Shown one piece after another: positions 26,576-36,486 of a stretch of 64,000 bases of DNA. The DNA is from Gammaproteobacteria bacterium (lineage in GTDB: Bacteria > Pseudomonadota > Gammaproteobacteria > Ga0077536). The DNA lies in assembly GCA_024234975.1 (NCBI GenBank), contig JACKNH010000018.1:1-64000 (forward strand). The letters run 5' to 3'. The notes below the pieces were generated by a model. That model was not told the origin of the DNA. It saw nothing but the letters and a program-made list of their open reading frames with translations, and ran no database searches. Made by a program: the position numbers and the translations under genes. Numbering within the stretch: the first letter of the stretch is position 1; each line of letters begins with the position of its first letter.

Positions 26576-26801
26576 TGACGGATTCTCCGGAGTCGAATGT
26601 GGCGGCGCTGAACCAGCGCCGGGAGGGTGGAATTCTGCCGCTGCCGGTAGCACGCCACAAGCCGCGCGATTGTTGACTGCGCACAGTGGCATTCCCCCCA
26701 ACGCTGATGTAAGGTGGCGCGAAATGAGCTCGCCTGAACGAGCCGGCCCGGATCAATAACAACAACTTCCATCGCAGATCCGCCAGGTGAAAGGAAAACC
26801 A

Positions 26802-28376
26802 TTGCGCATACTGCTTGCATCCGCCTGCCTGCTGTTCGTTGCAGCAGCACAGGCGCAATCCGACGCCATTCCCGACCTTAAATTCACGGTCAACGGCTTT
26901 ACCGTCACCGGCGAAAACCCGCTGACGCCGGCTGAAACCCAGGCCGTTCTCGAACCGTACGCCGGCGAATATGCCGGGCTCGAAGGCCTGCGCGCGGCGA
27001 CCGACGCGTTGGAGCAGGCGATGGCGTCGAACGGCTTCAGTTTTCACCGCGCCGTACTGCCGCCGCAGACATTGGATGGTGGAATTGTCACATTGCGTGT
27101 CGTGACTTTCGGCATCAATGAAGTCCGCGTCATAAACAACAGTTATTTCAGTGATGACGCGATTCGCGCGAGTCTGCCGGTGCTGACACCGGGCTCGCCG
27201 CCGAATCTGCTGCAGGTTGATCGGGCGTTGCAGGTGGCCAATCAGCATCCGCGCAAGGCATTGCGGGTGAACTTCGCGCAAAGCGAACAGGTTGATGCCA
27301 TCGACGCGGTGATTGACGTTCAGGAACAGCGTCCATGGCAGGTCTTTGCCGGCGTCAACAACATCGGTACCGAGGAAACCGGCTATACACGTTTCACTCT
27401 GGGTGCGCAGGTGGCGAACCCGCTCGCCAAAGAGCATGTCATCACGGGTACGTTCACCAGCTCTATCGATAACTTCGACGACGTGAGCCAGTACGGACTG
27501 GTCTACCAGGCCCCGATCTATCGCCTGTCATCCTGGGTCACCGGCTTTTTTGTCGATTCCTCGGTCGATATCGGCGGCTTGCAAGGCGTGTTCGATGTGG
27601 CCGGCGCCGGTCGTTTTTATGGCGTGAATTTCCAGCATCGCATGTTGCCCATCGGCAGTTACGACCATACCGTCAGCATCGGCATCCAGGATAAGGAATT
27701 CGATCGGTCGGCAGCTTTCATCAGCAATGGCAATGTATTTGCTGCGAACAAAGTACGTTCAAGGCCGTTGATGCTGCGTTATGACGGCGTCTACAACTGG
27801 TTGCGTACCGCGGTCTCGTTTTACCTCGAGTACGCGGTCAATCTGAGTTTCGGCGGCTTCAACCGGTTGCAGAATTACGAAGCGGAGCGCAACGGCGCTA
27901 CCGAAAACTGGGATGCCTATCACGTCGGTGCGGCCATCATTCACCGGCTGGAGAATGACTGGTCGATTCACGGTCGACTGGAAGGCCAGTACTCCGGCGA
28001 GCCACTGATTCCCGGTGAGCGCTTCGGTATTGGTGGTGAACGTTCGGTACGCGGGTTCAATGAGCGCGCCGTTTCCGGCGATGACGGCCTGTTCGCGTCG
28101 CTGGAATTGTGGACGCCGCCGCTCAACTTCCTGCCGGGGCTGCGCGCGCTGTCGTTCGTTGACTTTGGCTACAAGCATTTGCAGGAGCCTCTGGATCTGG
28201 CATCCAACCAGATTGCTTCAGACACGCTGGCCAGCGCAGGTTTCGGCCTGCGCTACGACTGGGAACAACACCTGGTGGCATCGTTCGACTGGGGCATCAA
28301 TCTGCAACATGCCGACGGTGAAGCGGCCGAGCGCGGCCGTAACAAGTGGCACATCAATCTCCAGTACCGGTTCTGA
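26802..28376 (+). CDS. Two-partner-secretion outer-membrane transporter (TpsB, ShlB/FhaC family)
   Basis: A protein of about 524 residues. Signal peptide (ILLASACLLFVAAAQAQ); two POTRA-like regions (FTVNGFTVTGENPLTPAE and the following VVTFGINEVRVINNSYFSDD segment); then a 16-strand beta-barrel. The conserved barrel motif GIGGERSVRGFNE near the C-terminus is the VRGY/F signature of Omp85/TpsB proteins, and the last residue is Phe, as expected. The start is set at TTG 26802, six bases after AAAGGA; GTG 26787 is possible. It is predicted to export the large TpsA encoded downstream. Confidence 0.92.
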   Translation: MRILLASACLLFVAAAQAQSDAIPDLKFTVNGFTVTGENPLTPAETQAVLEPYAGEYAGLEGLRAATDALEQAMASNGFSFHRAVLPPQTLDGGIVTLRVVTFGINEVRVINNSYFSDDAIRASLPVLTPGSPPNLLQVDRALQVANQHPRKALRVNFAQSEQVDAIDAVIDVQEQRPWQVFAGVNNIGTEETGYTRFTLGAQVANPLAKEHVITGTFTSSIDNFDDVSQYGLVYQAPIYRLSSWVTGFFVDSSVDIGGLQGVFDVAGAGRFYGVNFQHRMLPIGSYDHTVSIGIQDKEFDRSAAFISNGNVFAANKVRSRPLMLRYDGVYNWLRTAVSFYLEYAVNLSFGGFNRLQNYEAERNGATENWDAYHVGAAIIHRLENDWSIHGRLEGQYSGEPLIPGERFGIGGERSVRGFNERAVSGDDGLFASLELWTPPLNFLPGLRALSFVDFGYKHLQEPLDLASNQIASDTLASAGFGLRYDWEQHLVASFDWGINLQHADGEAAERGRNKWHINLQYRF

Positions 28377-28382
28377 ACCGCC

Positions 28383-29795
28383 ATGCATACAGGTCGCCGG
28401 AATATGAATAACACGCAAATACAGTCCTCCCTCCGGACATTCACGGCACGCGCAGCATTGAGTGGATTCGTCCTGCTGCTATCAGCGACGGCCATGACAG
28501 ACGCGCTGGCGCAGTCAGCCGTAGGGACCGCCGAATTCACCCGCGGTATCGCCACCGCCCAGCGGGCCGGATCAGCGCCGCGGTTGATTGGCGAGCAGGC
28601 GCCAATCTACGAAGGCGATGTGATCCGCACGGCTGAACGCAGCGCCACGGTCCTGGTAATGAAAGATGGAACCCGCATCGTGTTGAGGCCGCTGTCGGTG
28701 TTCCAGATTCAGACCTTCCGTGATGAAGCCAACAATGAAAGTGCGTTGATGCGGCTGTTCCGCGGCGGCATGCGCGCGGTGACCGGCAGCTTGAGCAAGC
28801 GCAACCGTGATGCGGTGCGCCTGGCCACGCCGGTGGCGACGATTGGTATCCGCGGGACCGAATTCGATGTCCGGTTGTGCGATGGCGCGGAGTGTCAGGA
28901 TGACGCCGCCAAAAAGCCATCTCCTGCGGGTCGGGCAGGGTTCATCCGCGGCACCGTAAGCACCCGCACCGCCGGCGGCGAACTGCGTGGTCTGGCTGTC
29001 GGTGAGGCTGTCTACGCCGGTGATCGGGTCGTCACCGATTCGGGCTCTCTTGCGGTACTGGCGTTGCGCGACCAGTCGCGTGTGACCTTGATGCCCAACA
29101 GTGAATTCCAGATCAAGCAACTCGATTACAACCCGGATGAGCCACGCACCGGCCGTGGTGTGTTCAACCTGTTGCGTGGTGGTCTGCGTACCGTGACCGG
29201 TCTGCTCGGTGGGCGGCGGAATGCGTACGCAATGCAGACGCCGGTGGCCACCATCGGCATTCGCGGCACTGGCTACGACCTGCTGTGTCAGGGTGCGTGT
29301 GAAGCGCCGGGCGGTGTGCAGGATCCGAATGGCGATGGCTTGTTCGCGTCGGTCTGGCAGGACGGACCAATCGATTTCAATGGTGAGAACCCGCTGTACG
29401 AGGGGCAGTCGGCATTTCTTGGAAACGCCGCAACGCCTTGGGTCAGCGTGCCGGGCATACCACTGCCCGGTGACGTACCGCTGCCGACGGAGACGCCGTT
29501 ACCGCCGAATGTCACGCAGCCACCACCGCCGCCGGATGCACCGGCCGGCATGTACGTCACCTGCAATATCGGCAACTGCGTGGTGACGACGGATGAGAAC
29601 GAGCTCAGCCTGCAAGCAGGTGACGCCAGCTTTGTCGGCGCTGCGGGTGGCGAGGTGATGGCGCTGGATGAAGGTCCGGCGTTCCTGGTGGAAGACGAGA
29701 ATTTCCAGATTCTGGCGGCGGGCGGTTCGGCGCGCAGCCTGTTGAGTGATGAAGTATCGGCGGGAGGGAGCTTCGAATGCACCGTCGCACAATAA
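28383..29795 (+). CDS. Exported protein with two FecR domains
   Basis: A 470-residue protein with a signal sequence (SGFVLLLSATAMTDALAQ). Two FecR-like domains are evident as an internal duplication: RLFRGGMRAVTGSL with TPVATIGIRGT near residue 148, and NLLRGGLRTVTGLLGG with the same TPVATIGIRGT near residue 285. A Pro-rich linker follows (residues about 375-395), then an acidic C-terminal region. It sits between tpsB and tpsA and its last 19 bases overlap tpsA. FecR-domain proteins near TPS systems are known, but their role in secretion is unclear. ATG 28404 is an alternative start. Confidence 0.85.
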   Translation: MHTGRRNMNNTQIQSSLRTFTARAALSGFVLLLSATAMTDALAQSAVGTAEFTRGIATAQRAGSAPRLIGEQAPIYEGDVIRTAERSATVLVMKDGTRIVLRPLSVFQIQTFRDEANNESALMRLFRGGMRAVTGSLSKRNRDAVRLATPVATIGIRGTEFDVRLCDGAECQDDAAKKPSPAGRAGFIRGTVSTRTAGGELRGLAVGEAVYAGDRVVTDSGSLAVLALRDQSRVTLMPNSEFQIKQLDYNPDEPRTGRGVFNLLRGGLRTVTGLLGGRRNAYAMQTPVATIGIRGTGYDLLCQGACEAPGGVQDPNGDGLFASVWQDGPIDFNGENPLYEGQSAFLGNAATPWVSVPGIPLPGDVPLPTETPLPPNVTQPPPPPDAPAGMYVTCNIGNCVVTTDENELSLQAGDASFVGAAGGEVMALDEGPAFLVEDENFQILAAGGSARSLLSDEVSAGGSFECTVAQ

Positions 29796-32700
29796 GAAAT
29801 TTCGCCCCACGGCGGACACTGTGCAGCCGGCTGGTGGCCGGCGCACTGGGCCTGTTCTGCAGCACCGGCGCCCTGGCCAATCCGCAAGGCGGCCAGGTGG
29901 TCTCCGGCAGCGCGCAGTTTGCAACGCCGAATGCAACGACGCTGGAAATCAGCAATTCCCCCAATGCGATCATAAACTGGAACAGCTTCAGCATCGGCCA
30001 GCACGAGACGACGCGCTTTCTGCAGGAGTCCGCTGCGAGCGCGGTGCTGAACCGTGTCACCGGTGGTGACCCTTCCGAAATTCTCGGGCAGATGGTCTCC
30101 AACGGCCGTGTGTTCCTGCTGAATCCCAATGGCGTGTTGATTGGCCAGAACGCGACGATTGATACCGCCGGTCTCATCATGTCCACACTGGACATTGCCA
30201 ACGAGGATTTCCTCGCCGGTAAACTGGCATTCAGCGGCGACGATAGCAGTGGCGGCATCGTCAACCATGGCTACATCAAGGCCGGCCCCGGTGGCGAAAT
30301 CGTGCTGCTGGCACCGAGCATCACCAACGCACCGGTGGATGGCAATGATCTGTCCGGCATACTCGAAACAGACGGCGGCCAACTGATTCTGGCCGCGGGC
30401 CGGGCGATCACCATCACCAGTCTGGACAACGCCGAGATCTCGTTTGAGGTTCAGGCACCGACGGACGCCGTCGTGAATCTCGGTGCGTTGTTGGCCAAGG
30501 GCGGAACCGCGGCGGTACTTGCCGGCACGATTCACCATTCCGGTGAAATCAACGCCGACAATATCAGTGTCGATGCGACGGGCCGGATCGTGCTCGGCGC
30601 AACAAGCGAACTGACTGTGGCTGCCGGCAGCACCATCAGCGCGGCCGGCGGTCGCATTGAAATATCTGCGACCAATTCAGATGGCGATGCCATTGCCGCG
30701 GTCAGCGGCATGGTCACTACCAGCGATACCACCACTGGTGGCGTGGTCAGCATCACGGGCGATACCGTCGCCTTGAGTGGTGCAACAGTGTCGGCGGACG
30801 CCGTTGATGGCAACGCCGGCATCGTTCAGGTTGGCGGGAGCGCACAGGGCACCGCGCTGGCGCTTGACAGTGCGACTACCGTGACTGTTGATTCGGCGTC
30901 GACCGTGTCGGCGTCGGCACAGCGCAGCGGTGATGGCGGCGAAGTCGTGGTTTACGCGAGCGCAGATGTGGATTTCGCGGGCACCGCGCTTGCGCGCGGT
31001 GGACTTGCCGCTGGCGATGGCGGCTACATTGAAGTATCCGGCACGGGCGATGTCTTGTTCTCCGGTACTGTGGATGTCGGCGCGCCAGGCGGTACGCCCG
31101 GTTCGCTGCTGCTGGATCCGAAATTCATCTTCATTATTCCTGGTCAGGTCGTCGATGGCCCGTTCCAGGATCCGACGCCGTTTGCCGGCGATGGCTTCGG
31201 CGGCAACGGGCTGAGCGTCCTCAGCAACGGCAACATACTCATTCTCAATCAGAACGCGGACGCCACCGGCGCTACGGACGCCGGCGAGGTATTCCTGTTC
31301 GGACCGGCGGGTAATCTGCTGGGCTCGATCACCGGCACCGCCAACTCGCAGCGTCTGGGAGCGTTCGGCTTCCGCAACATGAGCAGCGGCGATGTATTGA
31401 TTGCTGACCCGAACGCAACGGTCGGTGCCAACACGCTGGCCGGCACCTTGCACCTGCTCGACGGTACGACGGGGCAGGTGGTCGGGCAACTCAATGGCGG
31501 CGCCGCGAACGATCAGCTTGGCCTGAGCTTCTTCAGTGAGGTGGCCTACGGCTCTTTCGGGCAGGCGCCTACCGGCAAAATGATCGTCAATAATCCGCGC
31601 GCCGATGTCGGCGGCCTGGTGGATGCCGGAACATCGTTCCTCGTCAGCGAAGCCGATCTCTCCATCACCGGTCAACTCAACGGCCAACACACGGGCGATG
31701 CGTTGGGTAATGTATTTCCGACCATGTTGAATAACGGCAACTACGTGATCACCGCCCGTAACGCCGACGCCGGTGGTATCACCGATGCCGGTTCACTGTT
31801 CGTTGTTGATGGCTCCACAGGAACTGCAGCATTCCAGCTGGATGGCAATACAGCGAGTGAGTTCCTTGGCAACAGTGTTGATACCTTCACGCTCGGCAAC
31901 TCCGTCGTGATTGTCCGTAACGCGCAACACAGCAATGGCGCCGGAGCGGTATTTTTCCTGTCCAGCGCGGGCAGCGTGATTAATTCCGTGGTCGGTGCAA
32001 CCGCGGGCGATGGTGTCGGCTCGTTCGGCCTGACCAATCTGGGCAGTGTCCTTGCGCTTCTGGTGCCCGATGCCGATGTCGGTGGCAATGTGGATGCGGG
32101 ACAAATCTATTTTCTGGATCGCAATATCGCCACTGCCGGGCAGGTGCTTGGAAGAATTGACGGCAGTGCGGCTGATGACAGTGTCGGCCAGCTTTCCGTG
32201 ACGTTGTTGCCCAGCGGCAATGTACTGGTGCCGGTGCCATATGCTGATGTCGGTGGCAACATCGACGCGGGCCGGGTGATGATCGTGAGTCCCACTACGA
32301 CCAACAATCCGCTACTGAATATCACGGGCGATACCGCGTTTGAAAATCTCGGGTTTGATATTGATCGCTTCACGCTGGGTACGGCATTCCCGATCATCAT
32401 CAGCGCAGCCCATGGTAACGATACCGGAGCGATCTTCTTCACCGACGATGGCGGCAACCTGCTGAATACCGTCACCGGCTCGGCCAGCGGCGACCGGCTG
32501 GGTGACTGGGGCGTTGATTATTACGGTGGTTCCGAACTGGTGATTGCGGTCCCGGATGCCAGTCCCAACGGGACTTCCGGCGGCGGTGAAATCCGCTTCG
32601 TTGATCGCACGATCGCGACCGTCGGCCAGGAACTCGGCCGCATCTCCGGCGTTTCGGATTTCGAGCAACTGGGCAGTGAATCGATCACCCGCTTGTCCAA

Positions 32701-35700
32701 CGGCAACTATCTGGTTGCGTCACCGTTCGCGTCGACGCAGGGGCTCTCGGAAAATGGTCGCGTATTCATCACCGCACCGACCGCCACCGACTCGCCATTG
32801 TTCGAACTCGCCGGTGATACGGATTTCGAAAACCTCGGGTTTGATCTGCAACCGTTTGAGATCAGTATTGATACGCCGGTATTGATAAGCGATCAGCATG
32901 GCGGCGGTGTGGGCGAGATCTTCTTTATCGACGCCATCAATGGCGCTGTCATCAATTCGGTCGCTGGCGACGCGAATGGCGACATGGCGGCGCAGAGCCT
33001 CGAGCACTTCGGCAGTGAAATTCTGCTCCGCCTGCCTCTGGCCGATGCAGCCAACTTCACCGACGCAGGACGGATAATTTTCCTCAGTTCTGATCCGGCG
33101 ACGCTCGGGCAGGAACTCGGGCGCATCGAGGGCATCAGCACCAACAGCCGCCTGGGCAGCTATTTCCCGATCCAGCTTACCAACGGTGACTACGTCATCA
33201 AGGAACCCAACGCCAGCATCGGCGGGCTGACCAACGTTGGTCGATTCATGATTGTGGATCCGAATACGACCAACGCACCCACGGTGACGGTGGTCGGTGA
33301 TACGGCGGGCGAACTGCTCGGCAGCGACTATGACGAATTCAGTTATGGTGATTCGCGTCCCATCATTTTCAGTCCGCAACATGGCGGTGGCGCCGGCGCG
33401 ATCTACTTCATCGATGGCTTGAACTCCACCGTGGCATCAATATCCGGTAACACGGGTGATTTGCTCGGTAACGGTCCGTACGACGTACTCCCGGGAGGCA
33501 ACCTGTATATTGGCGTGCCGGATGCAGGTCCGAACAACGAAGGCCAGGTCATGATCATTGACCCGGCGACGGCAACGGATCTGACCGGTGGCTTGCTGGT
33601 TGGCAACGCCGCCAACGAGCGCATGGGCGCCAGCTTCAGCGATTTCGATACCTTCACGTTGGGCTTTACGGATAACTTCATCGTCAAGTCCGATTTGCAC
33701 GGCACCGACCAGGGCGCGCTGTTCTTTGTCAACGGCGCCGACGGTTCATTCCAGACCTTCAATGGCAGCGCCGGCGATTTCCTTGGCCGCGGGCAGCTGT
33801 TCGGATTGTCGAACGGCAATATCGTTGTCACGGTGCCCGATGCCGGCACCAACGCAAGCGGCAAGGTATTGTTGCTTAATCCCACATCGATGACCGAATT
33901 GACGGGCGGGCTGCTGGTGGGTAATACCGCCAACGAGCGCCTGGGCACCAGCGGTAACGTCAACACCTTCACGCTGGGCGGCAATAACTTCCTGGTGACC
34001 AACACCCAGCACGGCAGCCAGGCAGGCGCGATGTTCTTTGTCGATGGCTCGACCGGCACCTTCAATCTGCTGCAGGGTGAAAACCCGGGCGATCTGCTCG
34101 GACAATTCGGCCTGTCGCAACCGTTTGGCGCGACCAACTATCTGGTGCGTGTCCCGGCCGCAGATCCGAACGGCCTGGTTGACGCCGGAACATTGTTCTT
34201 TATTGATGCCACTGGCGGGATCGTCGGCCGGGTCGATGGCAGTGCCGCGGGCGACAACCTAGGTCAGTCGATCAACGAATTTACCGTTTCCGGCAGCGTG
34301 CTTGCTTTTGTTCCCAATGCCGATGTGGGGCTGCTGACCGATGCGGGATCGTTGCTGCAGATTGATCGCGCCACGGCGACTGTGGTCCAGCGGATTGATG
34401 GAACGAGCGCGGGCGAACGCTTCGGTGCCAGCACCAGCCTGTACAACATCGGCGCAGGCAGGTATCTCATCCCCAGCACGTTGGCCGATGTCGGCGGTGC
34501 GACAGATGCAGGTCGCTTCGTGTTGTTCGACCCTTCGGCAACTGGTGGCAACCAGAGCACCGATTTCACCTTCAGCGGAAACCCGAATGGATCGCTGACG
34601 CTGACCAACCTGCAGATACAGGATTTCCTGAACGGTGGCGCGAGTCTGTCGCTGGAGGCGAATACCGATATCGTTACCTCGGTCGGCGCCGATATCAATG
34701 CTACCGGCGGCAGTCTGTCCTTACGCGCCGGGCGCAGCATTCTCATCAATTCGAATATCTCGGTACCGTCGTTGACGCTGGCGGCCAATCTGACGGCCAC
34801 AGATGGCGTCGTGAGCACTTCGCGTGATCCCGGGCCGGGCGAAATCTGGTTGCTGGGCGCGCTGCTCGGTGGCAACAGCATTTCAGTGGGCGGCGAGAAC
34901 ATCTACCTGCAACCGACGCTGGTCAACGGCGTCGCAACCGTTTCCGGAATTACCGCGCAGGGGGCATTGAATCTGAGTGCGACCGGTGACGTGGTGATCG
35001 ATGGTGCCGCCGTCTCGGGTGGAACGCTCGACGTGACCGCAACCAACATTATGTTCAGCACGTTGAACTTCAACGGTGCCGACTTCGAATCGGGCGTGTC
35101 GTCCGCCGGTGCGATAGCGATGACGGCATCCGGTGATATCGCCCTGGTGGGGAGCACTGTCGCCGGCGGCAGTGTCGACATCGAAGCTGCCAATGTGTAC
35201 CTCGACGGCCTCGATCTCAACGGTGTCGGCTATGCCGCCCGGGTGAATACCCAGAACGACCTGACCATCAATTCTCCCGGCGATGTGCTCCTGATCGGCG
35301 GCAACGCAATCGGCGCCTTTGCGGAACTGAATGCCGGCGGCAGGTTGACAGTGAATGCGGCGAATTTCGGTATGTACGGCGGTACCGCGCTCGATGTCCC
35401 TCCGGGAACACGGGTTATTGATATATTCGATAACTTCCAGTTGGCCGAGTCGATCAACACGACGCAGCTGCCGCCCATCGCACTGGTGTATGCCGGCGGT
35501 GAATTGACGGTGAACGCCACCGAGTCGGTAACCTTGCAGGCAGGCGGCTCGGCGGATGCCGGCGTGTTGTTGATCGGCTCCGACGTCATCACCGTGCATG
35601 CACCGCTGATGGCGCTGCTGACATCCGACCCCAACGCACCCAGCGATCCAACGCTGAATGCCGATGCATTGATTGTCAGCCTCGGTGGTATCCCACCGGC

Positions 35701-35944
35701 TATCGAAGTTGCGGACTGCGTGGGTTGCGAGGACTTGTTCGGCGATCCGTTGGGTGACGGTACGGGCCAGGGCGGTATATACGTTGTCGGCGGCATTCAG
35801 GACGACAGCACGACCGATGCAATTATTGCGGCAGCAACGTCAGCCGCCGAGGAAACCCATGAGACGGCCGACGAGGCAATTGCCGATGAGGACGACGATG
35901 ACGAGGACGAAGAGGAACAGGGCGCGGTAGGCGAATGCAGTTGA
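29777..35944 (+). CDS. Giant two-partner-secretion exoprotein (TpsA, filamentous-haemagglutinin type)
   Basis: A 2,055-residue secreted protein. Signal peptide (LVAGALGLFCSTGALA), then the TPS domain of residues about 36-250 with NPNGVLIGQNATIDTAGLI and the conserved NSFSIGQ and NRVTGGDPS motifs that guide export by TpsB. Residues about 250-460 are Gly/Thr/Val-rich beta-helix. Residues about 469-1597 are a long FG-GAP-like repeat array (see repeat entry). Beta-helix follows, then a CxxC near residues 1980-1983, an acidic tail and a penultimate Cys. It overlaps the FecR gene by 19 bases. Functions in relatives include adhesion, haemolysis or contact inhibition; none is shown here. Confidence 0.92.
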   Translation: MHRRTIRNFAPRRTLCSRLVAGALGLFCSTGALANPQGGQVVSGSAQFATPNATTLEISNSPNAIINWNSFSIGQHETTRFLQESAASAVLNRVTGGDPSEILGQMVSNGRVFLLNPNGVLIGQNATIDTAGLIMSTLDIANEDFLAGKLAFSGDDSSGGIVNHGYIKAGPGGEIVLLAPSITNAPVDGNDLSGILETDGGQLILAAGRAITITSLDNAEISFEVQAPTDAVVNLGALLAKGGTAAVLAGTIHHSGEINADNISVDATGRIVLGATSELTVAAGSTISAAGGRIEISATNSDGDAIAAVSGMVTTSDTTTGGVVSITGDTVALSGATVSADAVDGNAGIVQVGGSAQGTALALDSATTVTVDSASTVSASAQRSGDGGEVVVYASADVDFAGTALARGGLAAGDGGYIEVSGTGDVLFSGTVDVGAPGGTPGSLLLDPKFIFIIPGQVVDGPFQDPTPFAGDGFGGNGLSVLSNGNILILNQNADATGATDAGEVFLFGPAGNLLGSITGTANSQRLGAFGFRNMSSGDVLIADPNATVGANTLAGTLHLLDGTTGQVVGQLNGGAANDQLGLSFFSEVAYGSFGQAPTGKMIVNNPRADVGGLVDAGTSFLVSEADLSITGQLNGQHTGDALGNVFPTMLNNGNYVITARNADAGGITDAGSLFVVDGSTGTAAFQLDGNTASEFLGNSVDTFTLGNSVVIVRNAQHSNGAGAVFFLSSAGSVINSVVGATAGDGVGSFGLTNLGSVLALLVPDADVGGNVDAGQIYFLDRNIATAGQVLGRIDGSAADDSVGQLSVTLLPSGNVLVPVPYADVGGNIDAGRVMIVSPTTTNNPLLNITGDTAFENLGFDIDRFTLGTAFPIIISAAHGNDTGAIFFTDDGGNLLNTVTGSASGDRLGDWGVDYYGGSELVIAVPDASPNGTSGGGEIRFVDRTIATVGQELGRISGVSDFEQLGSESITRLSNGNYLVASPFASTQGLSENGRVFITAPTATDSPLFELAGDTDFENLGFDLQPFEISIDTPVLISDQHGGGVGEIFFIDAINGAVINSVAGDANGDMAAQSLEHFGSEILLRLPLADAANFTDAGRIIFLSSDPATLGQELGRIEGISTNSRLGSYFPIQLTNGDYVIKEPNASIGGLTNVGRFMIVDPNTTNAPTVTVVGDTAGELLGSDYDEFSYGDSRPIIFSPQHGGGAGAIYFIDGLNSTVASISGNTGDLLGNGPYDVLPGGNLYIGVPDAGPNNEGQVMIIDPATATDLTGGLLVGNAANERMGASFSDFDTFTLGFTDNFIVKSDLHGTDQGALFFVNGADGSFQTFNGSAGDFLGRGQLFGLSNGNIVVTVPDAGTNASGKVLLLNPTSMTELTGGLLVGNTANERLGTSGNVNTFTLGGNNFLVTNTQHGSQAGAMFFVDGSTGTFNLLQGENPGDLLGQFGLSQPFGATNYLVRVPAADPNGLVDAGTLFFIDATGGIVGRVDGSAAGDNLGQSINEFTVSGSVLAFVPNADVGLLTDAGSLLQIDRATATVVQRIDGTSAGERFGASTSLYNIGAGRYLIPSTLADVGGATDAGRFVLFDPSATGGNQSTDFTFSGNPNGSLTLTNLQIQDFLNGGASLSLEANTDIVTSVGADINATGGSLSLRAGRSILINSNISVPSLTLAANLTATDGVVSTSRDPGPGEIWLLGALLGGNSISVGGENIYLQPTLVNGVATVSGITAQGALNLSATGDVVIDGAAVSGGTLDVTATNIMFSTLNFNGADFESGVSSAGAIAMTASGDIALVGSTVAGGSVDIEAANVYLDGLDLNGVGYAARVNTQNDLTINSPGDVLLIGGNAIGAFAELNAGGRLTVNAANFGMYGGTALDVPPGTRVIDIFDNFQLAESINTTQLPPIALVYAGGELTVNATESVTLQAGGSADAGVLLIGSDVITVHAPLMALLTSDPNAPSDPTLNADALIVSLGGIPPAIEVADCVGCEDLFGDPLGDGTGQGGIYVVGGIQDDSTTDAIIAAATSAAEETHETADEAIADEDDDDEDEEEQGAVGECS
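31181..34567 (+). repeat. About 21 FG-GAP-like units of ~54 residues inside TpsA
   Basis: By eye I count 21 tandem degenerate units. Each opens with a loop of the type GDxLG (RLG, FLG, NLG, RMG), then a strand ending in a hydrophobic/PNADVGG or HGxGxGAIFF block, then DAGxxFxxD. In the middle the units fall in sets of three (about 162 residues), for example the GQxLGRI ends near 32140, 32630 and 33115. Such units form beta-propeller blades in other proteins; 21 would suit three seven-bladed propellers, which is inference. Confidence 0.7.
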
Positions 35945-35972
35945 AGCTGAACCGGCACAAAGCTTGAACAAG

Positions 35973-36000
35973 AACCCGGGCCGATGCCCGGGTTTTTTTT
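35973..36000 (+). terminator. Rho-independent terminator after tpsA
   Basis: Stem AACCCGGGC / GCCCGGGTT with a 4-base loop, followed by eight T (35993-36000). Confidence 0.92.
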
Positions 36001-36486
36001 GGCGAGCAGCGCTGGTGCTGAGCCGCTACGACTGCGGTGGCGATACCCGGCTGAAAGCAGGAATGCGCTTGCCAGCCGTTACCTGGTACGCAATGCATGT
36101 GACACGGCCAAGATGCCAAGTGCGAGACCGACCTGCGGAAAACAACGCCGCCGCCGCCCGACCAAAGCTGGGCAACGCGACTCGAAGCCGTCATTTTTGA
36201 AAAGTCCCGCCCGGGCGGGAGATCGAGCAAATACCAGTTCAAGGCCGGTTGAGGGCGGCCCTGCGCAGAGGCGATGTTCGTCACCCGGCAGCCGTGGGTT
36301 AGGCAAGCTGCTCCAATCGGAGTCAGAACTGGCTGGGGCCGGTCCGAAGTTTCACAACTGAATTCGAAACTCCATCGGCTCTGCGTTACATCATGCGGGA
36401 GCAAGCTCTCACGCACACTGGTAAGTTTAGATGACGACGTGAGCTTTGCCAGTTTTCAGTGCGGTGAATGTTAGATCGATTTCGTC
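36001..36486. other. Intergenic region of about 490 bases; no gene seen
   Basis: Lies between the convergent tpsA and ankyrin genes. Only short overlapping frames occur on both strands, with no start signals or recognisable domains. It contains a small inverted repeat around CCCGCCCGGGCGGG (36204-36217). Nothing else could be assigned. Confidence 0.5.

Noticed and set aside
31181..34567. CRISPR-like or DNA satellite array
   Set aside because: The periodicity is at protein level with diverged DNA; no identical short repeats or spacers are present.
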